Of a stretch of 38,553 nt of DNA, positions 9,441 to 16,892 are shown piece after piece. The notes under the pieces are model-generated. The model had not been told where the DNA came from. It did not search any database and worked only from the letters and a program-made list of their open reading frames with translations. Every line of letters begins with the position of its first letter. Within the stretch, counting starts at the first letter, position 1. The DNA is taken from the NCBI RefSeq assembly GCF_900167335.1, contig NZ_FUXI01000001.1:1-38553 (forward strand), given 5' to 3'. This stretch comes from Pilibacter termitis. GTDB taxonomy: Bacteria > Bacillota > Bacilli > Lactobacillales > Streptococcaceae. Position numbers and translations under genes: made by a program.

Positions 9441-9567
9441 TGTCTAGCTACAAGGGGCTGAAGTCTGGAAACTGCTCACAATGTCGCTTGCAACTTACGT
9501 TGCAAGTTAATAAACGACATGGTTCGCTGTTGCAGACTTCAAAACGCCCCTTGTAGCTTTTCTTTTT
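9441..9567 (+). repeat. nested-palindrome repeat unit R3
   Basis: It has a perfect 13-bp outer stem (9446-9458 with 9546-9558) and the inner palindrome CTTGCAAC/GTTGCAAG. Its terminal T tract runs into the activase stop codon: the TAA at 9568-9566 is built partly from the repeat edge. Confidence 0.87.
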
Positions 9568-10354
9568 ACCCTAACCCTTCGATGTTTACTGTGAAATTAG
9601 CTTTTTCAAATAGTTCCTTTATTGCTTGAATTTCCGCTGTTTCAAGCAATTTCGTGTCTTTCATTTTGTATTCCCAGCCTAAATATTCATATTTACTACT
9701 TCCATATTGATGAAAAGGAAGTAAGTGTAGCTCGTTTATTTTTTGTTCGATCAAATAATTTCTTATTGACAATAGGTTTTCCTGACTCGTTGTGTATTCT
9801 GGAATGAGCGGAATACGTGGAAGTAGTTCTACTGTTTCATTAAAAGAATTGGCGAGTTCAAAGTTTTCTTTGATGAGTTGAATGTCTGAGCCAATCACTT
9901 TTTTCGAAAGAGCTTTATCAAAAATTTTCAAATCGAAAAGTAATTGTTCCACATATGGAAGTAAATTTGCCAAACGATCCTTTGGAAAACAGCCTGTTGT
10001 TTCTATCGCTGTATGAATCCCTAGACTTTTCATTTCACTTAGAAATTCTTTTGCAAATTCTGACTGCATCAATACTTCCCCACCAGAAAGAGTCACTCCA
10101 CCGCCAGAAGCACGAAAGAAAATCTCATCTTTCAAGATTTCCTTTGTCAACTCTTCAACGCTGTACCATGTACCTATTGTCTCGCTTTTTCCATTTTTAT
10201 TCCACACGATCGGTGCGACTTCTTTTCTTGATTCTGGATTGGCACACCACGGACAAGCAAGCGGGCAACCTTTCAAAAACACAATCGTGCGAATGCCTGC
10301 CCCGTCATGAATAGAATATCGCTGAATGTTGAACACTAGACCATGAATTTCCAT
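9566..10354 (-). CDS. glycyl radical enzyme activase (radical SAM, PflC-like)
   Basis: Activases of this family use S-adenosylmethionine and a [4Fe-4S] cluster to install the glycyl radical on their partner enzyme. The cluster motif C-x3-C-x2-C is seen as GCPLACPWC near residue 30, followed by the glycine-rich SGGGVTLSGGE. An upstream in-frame ATG exists at 10399, but the start at 10354 (MEIHGLVFNIQ) has the ribosome site AAGGGGG and begins just past the radical enzyme's stop, giving 262 residues. Apart from these three and one isolated Cys (ETTGC), the protein lacks the extra cysteine-rich ferredoxin-like insert found in many activases of PflD-type enzymes. The partner is the gene immediately upstream. 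Confidence 0.93.
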   Translation of the reverse strand: MEIHGLVFNIQRYSIHDGAGIRTIVFLKGCPLACPWCANPESRKEVAPIVWNKNGKSETIGTWYSVEELTKEILKDEIFFRASGGGVTLSGGEVLMQSEFAKEFLSEMKSLGIHTAIETTGCFPKDRLANLLPYVEQLLFDLKIFDKALSKKVIGSDIQLIKENFELANSFNETVELLPRIPLIPEYTTSQENLLSIRNYLIEQKINELHLLPFHQYGSSKYEYLGWEYKMKDTKLLETAEIQAIKELFEKANFTVNIEGLG

Positions 10355-10364
10355 AAATACCCCC

Positions 10365-12704
10365 TTATAATTCATGCTCCACACGTGCAATAATGTCATC
10401 TTGAATTTGCTTGTTTAAATCAACGAAAAACGCACTATATCCAGCCACACGAACCAACAATCCTCCGTATTTTTCCGGATATTTTTGAGCATCTAACAAG
10501 GTTGCTTTTGATTGAACGTTGAATTGCACGTGTTGAATTTTTAGCTTGGTAAAAGCCATTAAAAAATCGGCAAATTTATTCAATCCTGCTTGACCAACTA
10601 GAGTGTTCGGCTGAAATTTTAAGTTTAGTAAACTTCCATTGACTGTTAAATAATTATCTAACTTGCTGACTGATTTTAAAACAGCAGTGGGACCTAAACG
10701 GTCACGAGCAACCATTGGCGACAAACCTCCGTCTGCCAATTGTTCACGAGCTTTTCGACCGTCAGGTGTCGCACCTACCGCCTCGCCTAATGGAATGTGT
10801 GCCGAAACAGTATAAGCTCCTGCAATAAATTGTCCTCCACGAGCATTGGTATATTTTTCCAATTCTTTTGCATAATGACGGAACAATTTCATCGCAATTT
10901 CGTCCACTTCATCATTGTCATTGCCATATTTGTCAAAATCTTGAATGAGATGTGTCGGTAAGTCGCTATATTTTCCGTCAAAATTGCTCTCCATTGCGTT
11001 GACAAATTCGGAAAATGACATTTCTTGATTTTCAAAAATCATTTTTTTGAGAACATAAAGTGAATCACTCAAATTCGCCTCACCAATTCCTTGAACACCA
11101 GAAAAATTATAGCGTCCGCCACCATTGGTAACATCTTTTCCGTTTGCCAAACAATCTCGAATAAGTACGGAAAGAAAAGGGGTTGGAGCGTATTCTTTAT
11201 GCCCAACATCTACAATATTCGCACCACTAGCTACCAACTCAACATAATAGGCAATATCTTCTTTGATAACCTCAAGCAGTTGTTCGTACGTCAGATGTTT
11301 CTCATACCGCAATTTATACATGGATAATTCCATAATCCTTAGCAAATTGAATAACGCAATATCATGAAGTCCGTAAGTTCGCCCCGGAATACTCGTTTCT
11401 ACACAACCAACGGTTGCATAATCTCTTGCATCATCAAGCGAAACACCTTTGCTCAAAAACGCAGGAACGCAGACTTCGTCATTAAATAACTGCGGAATCC
11501 CTGTGCCTAAGCGGATAGCCTCACACGTTTTCAGCAAGAATTTTCTTGGGATCAATTCATTCATTCTGACGGATAAATTAGGCTGTGGCAATAAAATTTC
11601 ATGGTACAATTCTAACATCACGTAAGACAATGGATTGACTGATGAGTGACCATATTCATCTAGTCCTCCTAGCACAACGGTATAACCTGTTGGAAATCCT
11701 GCAAAGCATTTCGCACTGCTTTCACTTCTTAGCAAGACTACGTCATTCGTTTTAACATAAAAATCACCTAGCACTTCATAGAGAAATTCTTCACTTTCTC
11801 CATTTTCAAGTGATTGTTGATAAAACGGATAAAGATATTGATCCATTCTACCTAGCGAGAGTGAAGAGGCGTTTGACTCATATTGCCCAACAATGCTTGT
11901 CATCCATAATAATTGCAATGCCTCGTAAAAACTCTCTGGCTTATCTTGACTTAATTTTCGGCACATTTCCGCCATACGCAGTAACTCATTGGCACGAAGT
12001 GTTTCTTCATTTTTTGCCATTTCTTCTGCAAGAGTGGCATATCTCAAAAAATGTCGCTGCATCGCCAAGAAAATCATTTCCCCTGCCTTGTAAAAATCAT
12101 TTTCTGGTTGTTCACTTGACAATTTCCCCAATAAATCTACATAATACTGCACACCACGAGATAAAATCTCCGGGAAATCCATGATAATATGCCCTTGCCC
12201 TTTATCCGTCTGATTGAGCTTAAACACTTCATCTTGCAAAGCCTTTTTCAACTCATCAGTAATTTGAGCTGTAATAAAATCTTTCATTGACTTCCCAGCC
12301 CAATACGGGTACAACTCTTCCATATAAACTTTTTTATCCGCCTCGGTAAATTCAAATTGATCTTGAGGGCGACTTTCAATCGTGTCAATTTCTTTGACAA
12401 TCCAATAAGGATCCATTTCAGGTGAAAGAATCCCAGACCTAGCACGAATGGTACGGTTTCCTACTAATAATTCTCCTGTACGAATGGTAATTTTCACATT
12501 ATCCAAAATATGTGCAACCGCCATTGCTCGTCGCAAAATAACAGGAAGCCCCTCGGTTTCTTTGTAGGACTCTGTATATAAAATGGCACGTTCAAGAGAA
12601 ATTTGTCGTTTTTTCTTGAATAAATTCTCTTTCATCAGCTGAATCCGCTCGTTCCCATTGGTGAGAATGGTCGAGAGATTTCTTTCTTTTTCGACTGTCT
12701 GCAT
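10365..12704 (-). CDS. glycyl radical enzyme, PflD/YbiW-like
   Basis: A 779-residue anaerobic radical enzyme. The thiyl-radical cysteine is C434 in VGCVETSIPG and the radical glycine is G755 in RVAGYSAFF near the C-terminus; both hallmarks are intact. An earlier TTG at 12791 keeps the frame open, but the ATG at 12704 has the ribosome site AGAGAGGA at the right distance and is preferred. Sequence and context (fructose-type PTS, activase, FSA aldolase) match E. coli PflD and YbiW. These were long labelled formate-lyases and are now reported to open the ring of 1,5-anhydromannitol- or 1,5-anhydroglucitol-6-phosphate to 1-deoxyfructose-6-phosphate. A dehydratase or other lyase of the same fold cannot be excluded. 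The enzyme should be oxygen-sensitive. Confidence 0.92.
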   Translation of the reverse strand: MQTVEKERNLSTILTNGNERIQLMKENLFKKKRQISLERAILYTESYKETEGLPVILRRAMAVAHILDNVKITIRTGELLVGNRTIRARSGILSPEMDPYWIVKEIDTIESRPQDQFEFTEADKKVYMEELYPYWAGKSMKDFITAQITDELKKALQDEVFKLNQTDKGQGHIIMDFPEILSRGVQYYVDLLGKLSSEQPENDFYKAGEMIFLAMQRHFLRYATLAEEMAKNEETLRANELLRMAEMCRKLSQDKPESFYEALQLLWMTSIVGQYESNASSLSLGRMDQYLYPFYQQSLENGESEEFLYEVLGDFYVKTNDVVLLRSESSAKCFAGFPTGYTVVLGGLDEYGHSSVNPLSYVMLELYHEILLPQPNLSVRMNELIPRKFLLKTCEAIRLGTGIPQLFNDEVCVPAFLSKGVSLDDARDYATVGCVETSIPGRTYGLHDIALFNLLRIMELSMYKLRYEKHLTYEQLLEVIKEDIAYYVELVASGANIVDVGHKEYAPTPFLSVLIRDCLANGKDVTNGGGRYNFSGVQGIGEANLSDSLYVLKKMIFENQEMSFSEFVNAMESNFDGKYSDLPTHLIQDFDKYGNDNDEVDEIAMKLFRHYAKELEKYTNARGGQFIAGAYTVSAHIPLGEAVGATPDGRKAREQLADGGLSPMVARDRLGPTAVLKSVSKLDNYLTVNGSLLNLKFQPNTLVGQAGLNKFADFLMAFTKLKIQHVQFNVQSKATLLDAQKYPEKYGGLLVRVAGYSAFFVDLNKQIQDDIIARVEHEL

Positions 12705-12720
12705 ATGTTTTCCTCTCTGT

Positions 12721-12738
12721 AACCTCATTTTCGAGGTT
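12721..12738 (-). other. small leader hairpin before the radical enzyme gene
   Basis: AACCTC and GAGGTT pair around a 6-nt loop immediately 5' of the ribosome site of the radical enzyme gene. There is no T tract, so it may be an mRNA-stability or translation element. Confidence 0.35.
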
Positions 12739-12752
12739 TTCTCTTTCGAACT

Positions 12753-12824
12753 GGATACCTCTAAAAACTCCGTTTGAGTCAAAATTATCAATTAGGGGGC
12801 AACGTAAGTTTTTTAGAGGTATCC
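12753..12824. repeat. 72-bp inverted repeat between the IIC and radical enzyme genes
   Basis: Left arm 12753-12769 (GGATACCTCTAAAAACT) and right arm 12807-12824 are reverse complements with one extra T. They flank 37 bp. The arms could form a 17-bp RNA stem between the IIC stop (12839) and the radical enzyme start (12704). The arm sequence recurs singly elsewhere, so a miniature mobile element is the alternative reading. Confidence 0.7.
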
Positions 12825-12838
12825 TTATACAAAAGTTT

Positions 12839-13936
12839 TTACAAAATTGAAATATCCAAATCGAAATCTTCTTCTTCGACCAATGTTTGCTCAGTTTCTT
12901 CGACTTTTGATTTTAGTAGTACAACCATTCCTGTTGTTACCGCTACACCTCCAAGAGTGGCGATTACATACATGAATGGATTGACCGCAACAGGTAACAC
13001 AATCCAACCACCCCAAGGTGCAGGATTCCCTGCTCCAAGAAGCATAGCAAGAGATGCTCCCACAGCTCCGCCAGCAATATTGGCAGGAATAACGTGTAAC
13101 GGGTCTGATGCTGCAAATGGAATGGCACCTTCTGTAATTCCTACCATCCCCATGACAAGTGCTGCTTTCCCTGAGTTTTTCTCCTCAACGGTAAATTTTT
13201 TCGGAGCCACAATGGTTGCAACCCCCATTGCAAGTGGTGGCACGCAAATTGCTACACCAATTCCAGCCATAATGGTCAACGCTGTCGCACTTGGCATGCC
13301 AGTTGCTTTGTCAATCGTTCCCACCATTGCTGTTCCAAAACTGAATGCTACTTTGTTAATCGGACCACCCATATCAACAGCAATCATTGCACCAAGCACT
13401 AAACCTAACAACACCAAATTTCCTGTTCCCATGCCTTCAAGCAATGAAGTTAAACTTTTCATCATGAATGCAATTGGTTTTCCTAACACCCAATACATCA
13501 ACCCGCCTACAATCAATGTACCAGAAAGCGGAATAACGAAAATTGGCATGAGCGAGCGGAGATTAGAAGAAAGTTTGATTTTTTTCAAAAACGTTACAAC
13601 AATTCCTGCTAAAATCCCTGAGAAAATTCCTCCGATAAATCCTGCACCAAGATTGCTTGCAACAATCCCGCCGATTACACCCGGTGCAAGTCCTGGTCTG
13701 TCTGCCATAGAAAATGCAATATAACCAGATAAAATCGGCACCATAATGCCTAGTCCTGCAATTCCAATGTTCGCAATATCTGCTAAAATTCCTTCACTCG
13801 GAACAGCTGCATTTCCCGTCAAAAGTACACTGACTGCCAGCAAAATGCCTCCTGCTACAACAAATGGAATCATATAAGAAACACCTGTCATTAAATGTTT
13901 TCTTGTGTCTTTCAACAAATCTATTGTTTCTCTCAT
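12839..13936 (-). CDS. PTS fructose-family enzyme IIC
   Basis: A 365-residue polytopic membrane permease of the fructose-mannitol PTS superfamily (FruA-C/FrwC type). Family motifs AVDMGGPINKVAF, MVGITEGAIPFA and NPAPWGG are present, with about nine hydrophobic segments and an acidic C-terminal tail. It would carry the sugar across the membrane while IIB phosphorylates it. The start follows GAGGAGGAAAGG and lies 16 nt past the IIB gene. The natural substrate cannot be read from sequence; the downstream enzymes suggest a hexose analogue such as an anhydrohexitol. Confidence 0.93.
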   Translation of the reverse strand: MRETIDLLKDTRKHLMTGVSYMIPFVVAGGILLAVSVLLTGNAAVPSEGILADIANIGIAGLGIMVPILSGYIAFSMADRPGLAPGVIGGIVASNLGAGFIGGIFSGILAGIVVTFLKKIKLSSNLRSLMPIFVIPLSGTLIVGGLMYWVLGKPIAFMMKSLTSLLEGMGTGNLVLLGLVLGAMIAVDMGGPINKVAFSFGTAMVGTIDKATGMPSATALTIMAGIGVAICVPPLAMGVATIVAPKKFTVEEKNSGKAALVMGMVGITEGAIPFAASDPLHVIPANIAGGAVGASLAMLLGAGNPAPWGGWIVLPVAVNPFMYVIATLGGVAVTTGMVVLLKSKVEETEQTLVEEEDFDLDISIL

Positions 13937-13952
13937 TTCCTTTCCTCCTCGT

Positions 13953-14261
13953 CTAACCTAATTTTTCGATTAATTTTTTGACAATCAGCTCACCTTTGTT
14001 AATGCAATCCCCCGCACTTACACGAACGACTGGTTTGCCTTTGAACCGCTCTTCATTTTTTATCCCTATATTATTGGTCAAAATGACTGCTCCTGCTGCT
14101 TGAATCGTCTCGCTTGTCAATTCATTTTCAATTCCGATAGAGCCTTGAGTTTCTACTTGAATTTCAACACCATGTTTTTTTGCTGCTACTTCTAAACTTT
14201 CTGCTGCCAAATAGGTGTGTGCCACACCTGAGGGACAAGCTGTTACTGCTACTAATTTCAT
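13953..14261 (-). CDS. PTS fructose-family enzyme IIB
   Basis: A 102-residue cytoplasmic phosphocarrier. The phosphorylated cysteine is C9 in TACPSGVAHTYLA, the classic fructose-IIB loop. It takes phosphate from the IIA protein and passes it to the sugar bound in IIC. The ribosome site is AAGGAG. In many relatives IIB and IIC are fused; here all three PTS parts are separate, as in E. coli frw. Confidence 0.93.
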   Translation of the reverse strand: MKLVAVTACPSGVAHTYLAAESLEVAAKKHGVEIQVETQGSIGIENELTSETIQAAGAVILTNNIGIKNEERFKGKPVVRVSAGDCINKGELIVKKLIEKLG

Positions 14262-14294
14262 GTTCTTACGCTCCTTATGTTTTTTTAGTATGTT

Positions 14295-14759
14295 TTATTT
14301 CATCGTAATCGTTTCCATGCTTTCGTTTAATAATTGGACAATTTCTTCTTTGTCTGTTGAAAATTGTAATTTTTTACGAAACTCTTCATGGATAAGTTTT
14401 CTTGAAAGACCTGCCAACATTCGCAAATGCTGGTCGCCTTGATTTTTTTCTGGTACTGCAAGTAAAATAATCATCTCCACAGGTTGATTGTCCAGACTTT
14501 GCCAATCCATTGGCGAGGACAAACGACCAAATGCAATACTTACTTCTTTGACGTGTTCACTTTTTCCGTGAGGAATGGCAATACCAAATCCAATACCTGT
14601 CGAAGTCAAGTTTTCACGTTCTAACACGCTTTCTATATACCCACAGCGACAATACAGACGTCCTTCATCTGCCATTTTTTTTGCCAACTGTTTCACAACC
14701 TCCTCCTTTGTATTCGCTGTAATAGCAAAATCAACTAAATTCTCCTCTATTATTTTCAT
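14295..14759 (-). CDS. PTS fructose/mannitol-family enzyme IIA
   Basis: A 154-residue IIA of the PtsN/fructose type. The phosphohistidine is H64 in GIAIPHGK, preceded by the typical VLERENLTSTGIGFG. It receives phosphate from HPr and supplies the adjacent IIB, and probably also the homologous domain of the regulator upstream. The gene starts 46 nt after the regulator stop and has a relatively distant, modest ribosome site (AAGGAC). Confidence 0.92.
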   Translation of the reverse strand: MKIIEENLVDFAITANTKEEVVKQLAKKMADEGRLYCRCGYIESVLERENLTSTGIGFGIAIPHGKSEHVKEVSIAFGRLSSPMDWQSLDNQPVEMIILLAVPEKNQGDQHLRMLAGLSRKLIHEEFRKKLQFSTDKEEIVQLLNESMETITMK

Positions 14760-14805
14760 ATAAAATTGTCCTTTCTTCTCATTTACTTCGTAAATGCTTG
14801 AAACT

Positions 14806-16734
14806 TCATTGTTTTAAAGTTTTTCTTTTTTTCATTTCCGTTAAAAACGTTTTTACTCTTTCTTTTGTTGAAATGACTTTGTAGATTTCTGATAGTATTT
14901 CTTTAATTTTCCCTCTATCTTTTTCAGCAATGCCAATTAGAATGACTGCTTGCACTTTGTATTCGCTCCATTGAATTTCCTTATCCAAAATGAGCAGACT
15001 AATTTGTGAAATATGCACATTTTTTGGCGTTGCGTGTGGGAGGGCGACACCTGTTGCAAGTGAAGTATTACCAAAACTTTCTCTTTCAAAAACATCTTGA
15101 CGAAAAGCACTATTTACCTTTTGACTTTTTTCTAATTGGTCAATCAAAAAGTTTAGACATTCGTTTTTTTCCTTTAGATTATTTTTCACATAGATAGCAT
15201 TCGTATCGAAAATTTCTTCTAGCTTTTTAAAATCAATGTCATTTGTTCGTTCATTTTCATGATTACTGAAAAAATTCTCCGAATAAAGCGTAGAAATATT
15301 CCGCAAATCCTCTTGTGTAATCAAAGGCGACACTTGGACGATTGGTTTGTCGATTGCTTCTAATTTTACAGAGGAAATAATAAAGTCTATTTGTGATAAA
15401 TCATTCATTTCCAGCTGTCGAACCGTTGTCGTCTCTACAATATCCTTTTGTGGCAACATTTTCCTTATTTTATTGATCACAAGCTCTGATGTGCCAATTC
15501 CTGTCGGGCAAACAATCAATATTTTTTTACCAAAATCTTTCTTCTCCATAGAAACTTGAAAATACACCGTCAAAAATGAAATTTCGTCATCATTCAACGT
15601 CAATTGCAAACGAGATTCTATATCGTCTAACGCATAACGCACTGCATCAAATGTCAGCATGTATTGTTCCTTGATTTCTTCTAGCAAAGGATTTTTCAAA
15701 CGAATCCCTGTATTGAGTCGGTACAACATAGGCATAAAATGCAATAATAAATGTTTTTTAAGCGTTTTATCCTTGAGAAAATCAATTTGCAAAATCTCAC
15801 TCATATTCTCCATGAGTTGTTCCACAATGTTTTCAATTCGCCTATCTCGCTCATCTATTGTCGCTTTTGTACGAACACCTTGAGAAACAATCAATTTCAC
15901 AAGTCCCTCGACATCTTCTTTGCTAAAAGAAAAACCAAGAACATCACTTCCGTCCTCCAGAAGTTTATTTGCCAAATAATAAATTTCAATTGACTTGATT
16001 TGTTCAAAAAGAAAATCTTTCTCAATCTCTAATGAATAACCTTTTTCCAAACGATGAAGGAAAATCAGTAAATGTATTGCAAGAGATTTTACATATTGAG
16101 AAGGAAGAGTAAGTTCACCAGCCGAAGAGATTTCAAACACCTTTTGAAAAACAAACTTGCTCATTTTTTCACCAAAAAATGTATAAAAAATTGTTTCTCC
16201 TTGCTCCTCGAAATCGTCATTCTTTAACTGAGCCAAACATAACAGAAATAAACTTCGGCGAATATTTTCCTCGCTATCTTTCACATATGTGCCATGTTTA
16301 GTGCTTAACAAATGAATTTGGAAGTTCCGCTGAATCTTCTCCAAATCTTTTTTAATGGAAGTAGAGCTGATAAAATATTTGTCCATTAATCGCTGATAAG
16401 TAATGACCTCCTCATCTAAAAGTAACATTTGAGAAATTTCCATTTGTCTTGTCTCTGGCAATAGCTCAAGCATTTCAGACTCTTGATAATCTAAATTGCT
16501 CAATCCCCTAATTCTATTGACCTCGCCAAGCAATTTTACTCCTTTCCGTCTTTTTCTCTCTAATGCTACAAAAAAATCTTGCGAATTTAACCATTTGCCC
16601 AACTGCTTTAAATCGTCATACATCGTCCGTTTAGAACAATGCGTTTTTCTTGCCAGCTCCTCCAAGGACATAAAATCCTTTTTCCATGCAAGCATATTTA
16701 GAAGCTGTTGTTGTCGTTCATTTAATTGCTGCAT
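14806..16734 (-). CDS. PRD-containing PTS-regulated transcriptional activator (MtlR/LicR type)
   Basis: The 642 residues are laid out as N-terminal helix-turn-helix domains (~1-150), PRD1 (~200-300), PRD2 (~305-400), an EIIB-like domain with cysteine C409 (ILIVCPTGIGTS) and an EIIA-like domain with H567 (GVALPHATP). Such activators are turned on or off by PTS phosphorylation according to sugar availability. PRD1 keeps H221, but its usual second histidine appears as Asn (YYLANKL); PRD2 keeps the first His (LLLHF) and lacks the second. This suggests simplified control, which is inference. It is the first gene of the operon, starts after GGAGGGAAGG, and its promoter carries two palindromes. Confidence 0.92.
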   Translation of the reverse strand: MQQLNERQQQLLNMLAWKKDFMSLEELARKTHCSKRTMYDDLKQLGKWLNSQDFFVALERKRRKGVKLLGEVNRIRGLSNLDYQESEMLELLPETRQMEISQMLLLDEEVITYQRLMDKYFISSTSIKKDLEKIQRNFQIHLLSTKHGTYVKDSEENIRRSLFLLCLAQLKNDDFEEQGETIFYTFFGEKMSKFVFQKVFEISSAGELTLPSQYVKSLAIHLLIFLHRLEKGYSLEIEKDFLFEQIKSIEIYYLANKLLEDGSDVLGFSFSKEDVEGLVKLIVSQGVRTKATIDERDRRIENIVEQLMENMSEILQIDFLKDKTLKKHLLLHFMPMLYRLNTGIRLKNPLLEEIKEQYMLTFDAVRYALDDIESRLQLTLNDDEISFLTVYFQVSMEKKDFGKKILIVCPTGIGTSELVINKIRKMLPQKDIVETTTVRQLEMNDLSQIDFIISSVKLEAIDKPIVQVSPLITQEDLRNISTLYSENFFSNHENERTNDIDFKKLEEIFDTNAIYVKNNLKEKNECLNFLIDQLEKSQKVNSAFRQDVFERESFGNTSLATGVALPHATPKNVHISQISLLILDKEIQWSEYKVQAVILIGIAEKDRGKIKEILSEIYKVISTKERVKTFLTEMKKRKTLKQ

Positions 16735-16764
16735 AACCTTCCCTCCGTAAAACTAATATAGCAT

Positions 16765-16793
16765 AGTATAAAACTGTTTTATAACACATTCAA
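16765..16793 (-). promoter_or_regulatory. promoter of the PTS-radical enzyme operon
   Basis: Minus strand TTGAAT (16793-16788), 17-nt spacer and TATACT (16770-16765). It lies about 30 nt upstream of the regulator start. The spacer is almost filled by a near-palindrome. Confidence 0.65.
16766..16785. promoter_or_regulatory. near-palindromic operator candidate within the promoter
   Basis: GTATAAAACTGTTTTATAAC is an inverted repeat with one mismatch, placed between the -35 and -10. A protein bound here would block polymerase. Confidence 0.45.
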
Positions 16794-16813
16794 TTGCAAA
16801 TTAAAGTTTGCAA
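16794..16813. promoter_or_regulatory. activator-site candidate next to the -35
   Basis: TTGCAAATTAAAGTTTGCAA has perfect 7-bp arms around 6 bp and touches the -35 element. This is the usual position for MtlR-type PRD activators. Confidence 0.5.
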
Positions 16814-16848
16814 AAAAAGATATATTTTTTTAAAGTACTTCTTAAAAC

Positions 16849-16884
16849 AAAAAAATAGCCCTCAAGATATATTCTTAAAGACTA
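16849..16884 (-). terminator. terminator after ispE
   Basis: An 11-bp stem with G-U pairs (TAGTCTTTAAG / CTTGAGGGCTA) and a 7-nt A/T loop is followed by seven T on the minus strand, just past the ispE stop. Confidence 0.65.
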
Positions 16885-16892
16885 CTTTTCCG

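Noticed and set aside
9191-9567. Repeats as a CRISPR array
   Set aside because: Units are adjacent with no unique spacers, are ~125 bp long and palindromic, and no cas genes are present.
9191-9567. Repeats as terminators for the minus-strand genes
   Set aside because: The T tract follows the outer stem only on the plus strand; on the minus strand the stem is followed by AGACAAAAA, so they do not look like intrinsic terminators in the direction of transcription.
12705-12791. N-terminal extension of the glycyl radical enzyme from a TTG codon
   Set aside because: The extension is read through the inverted-repeat region, has no ribosome site and no family similarity.
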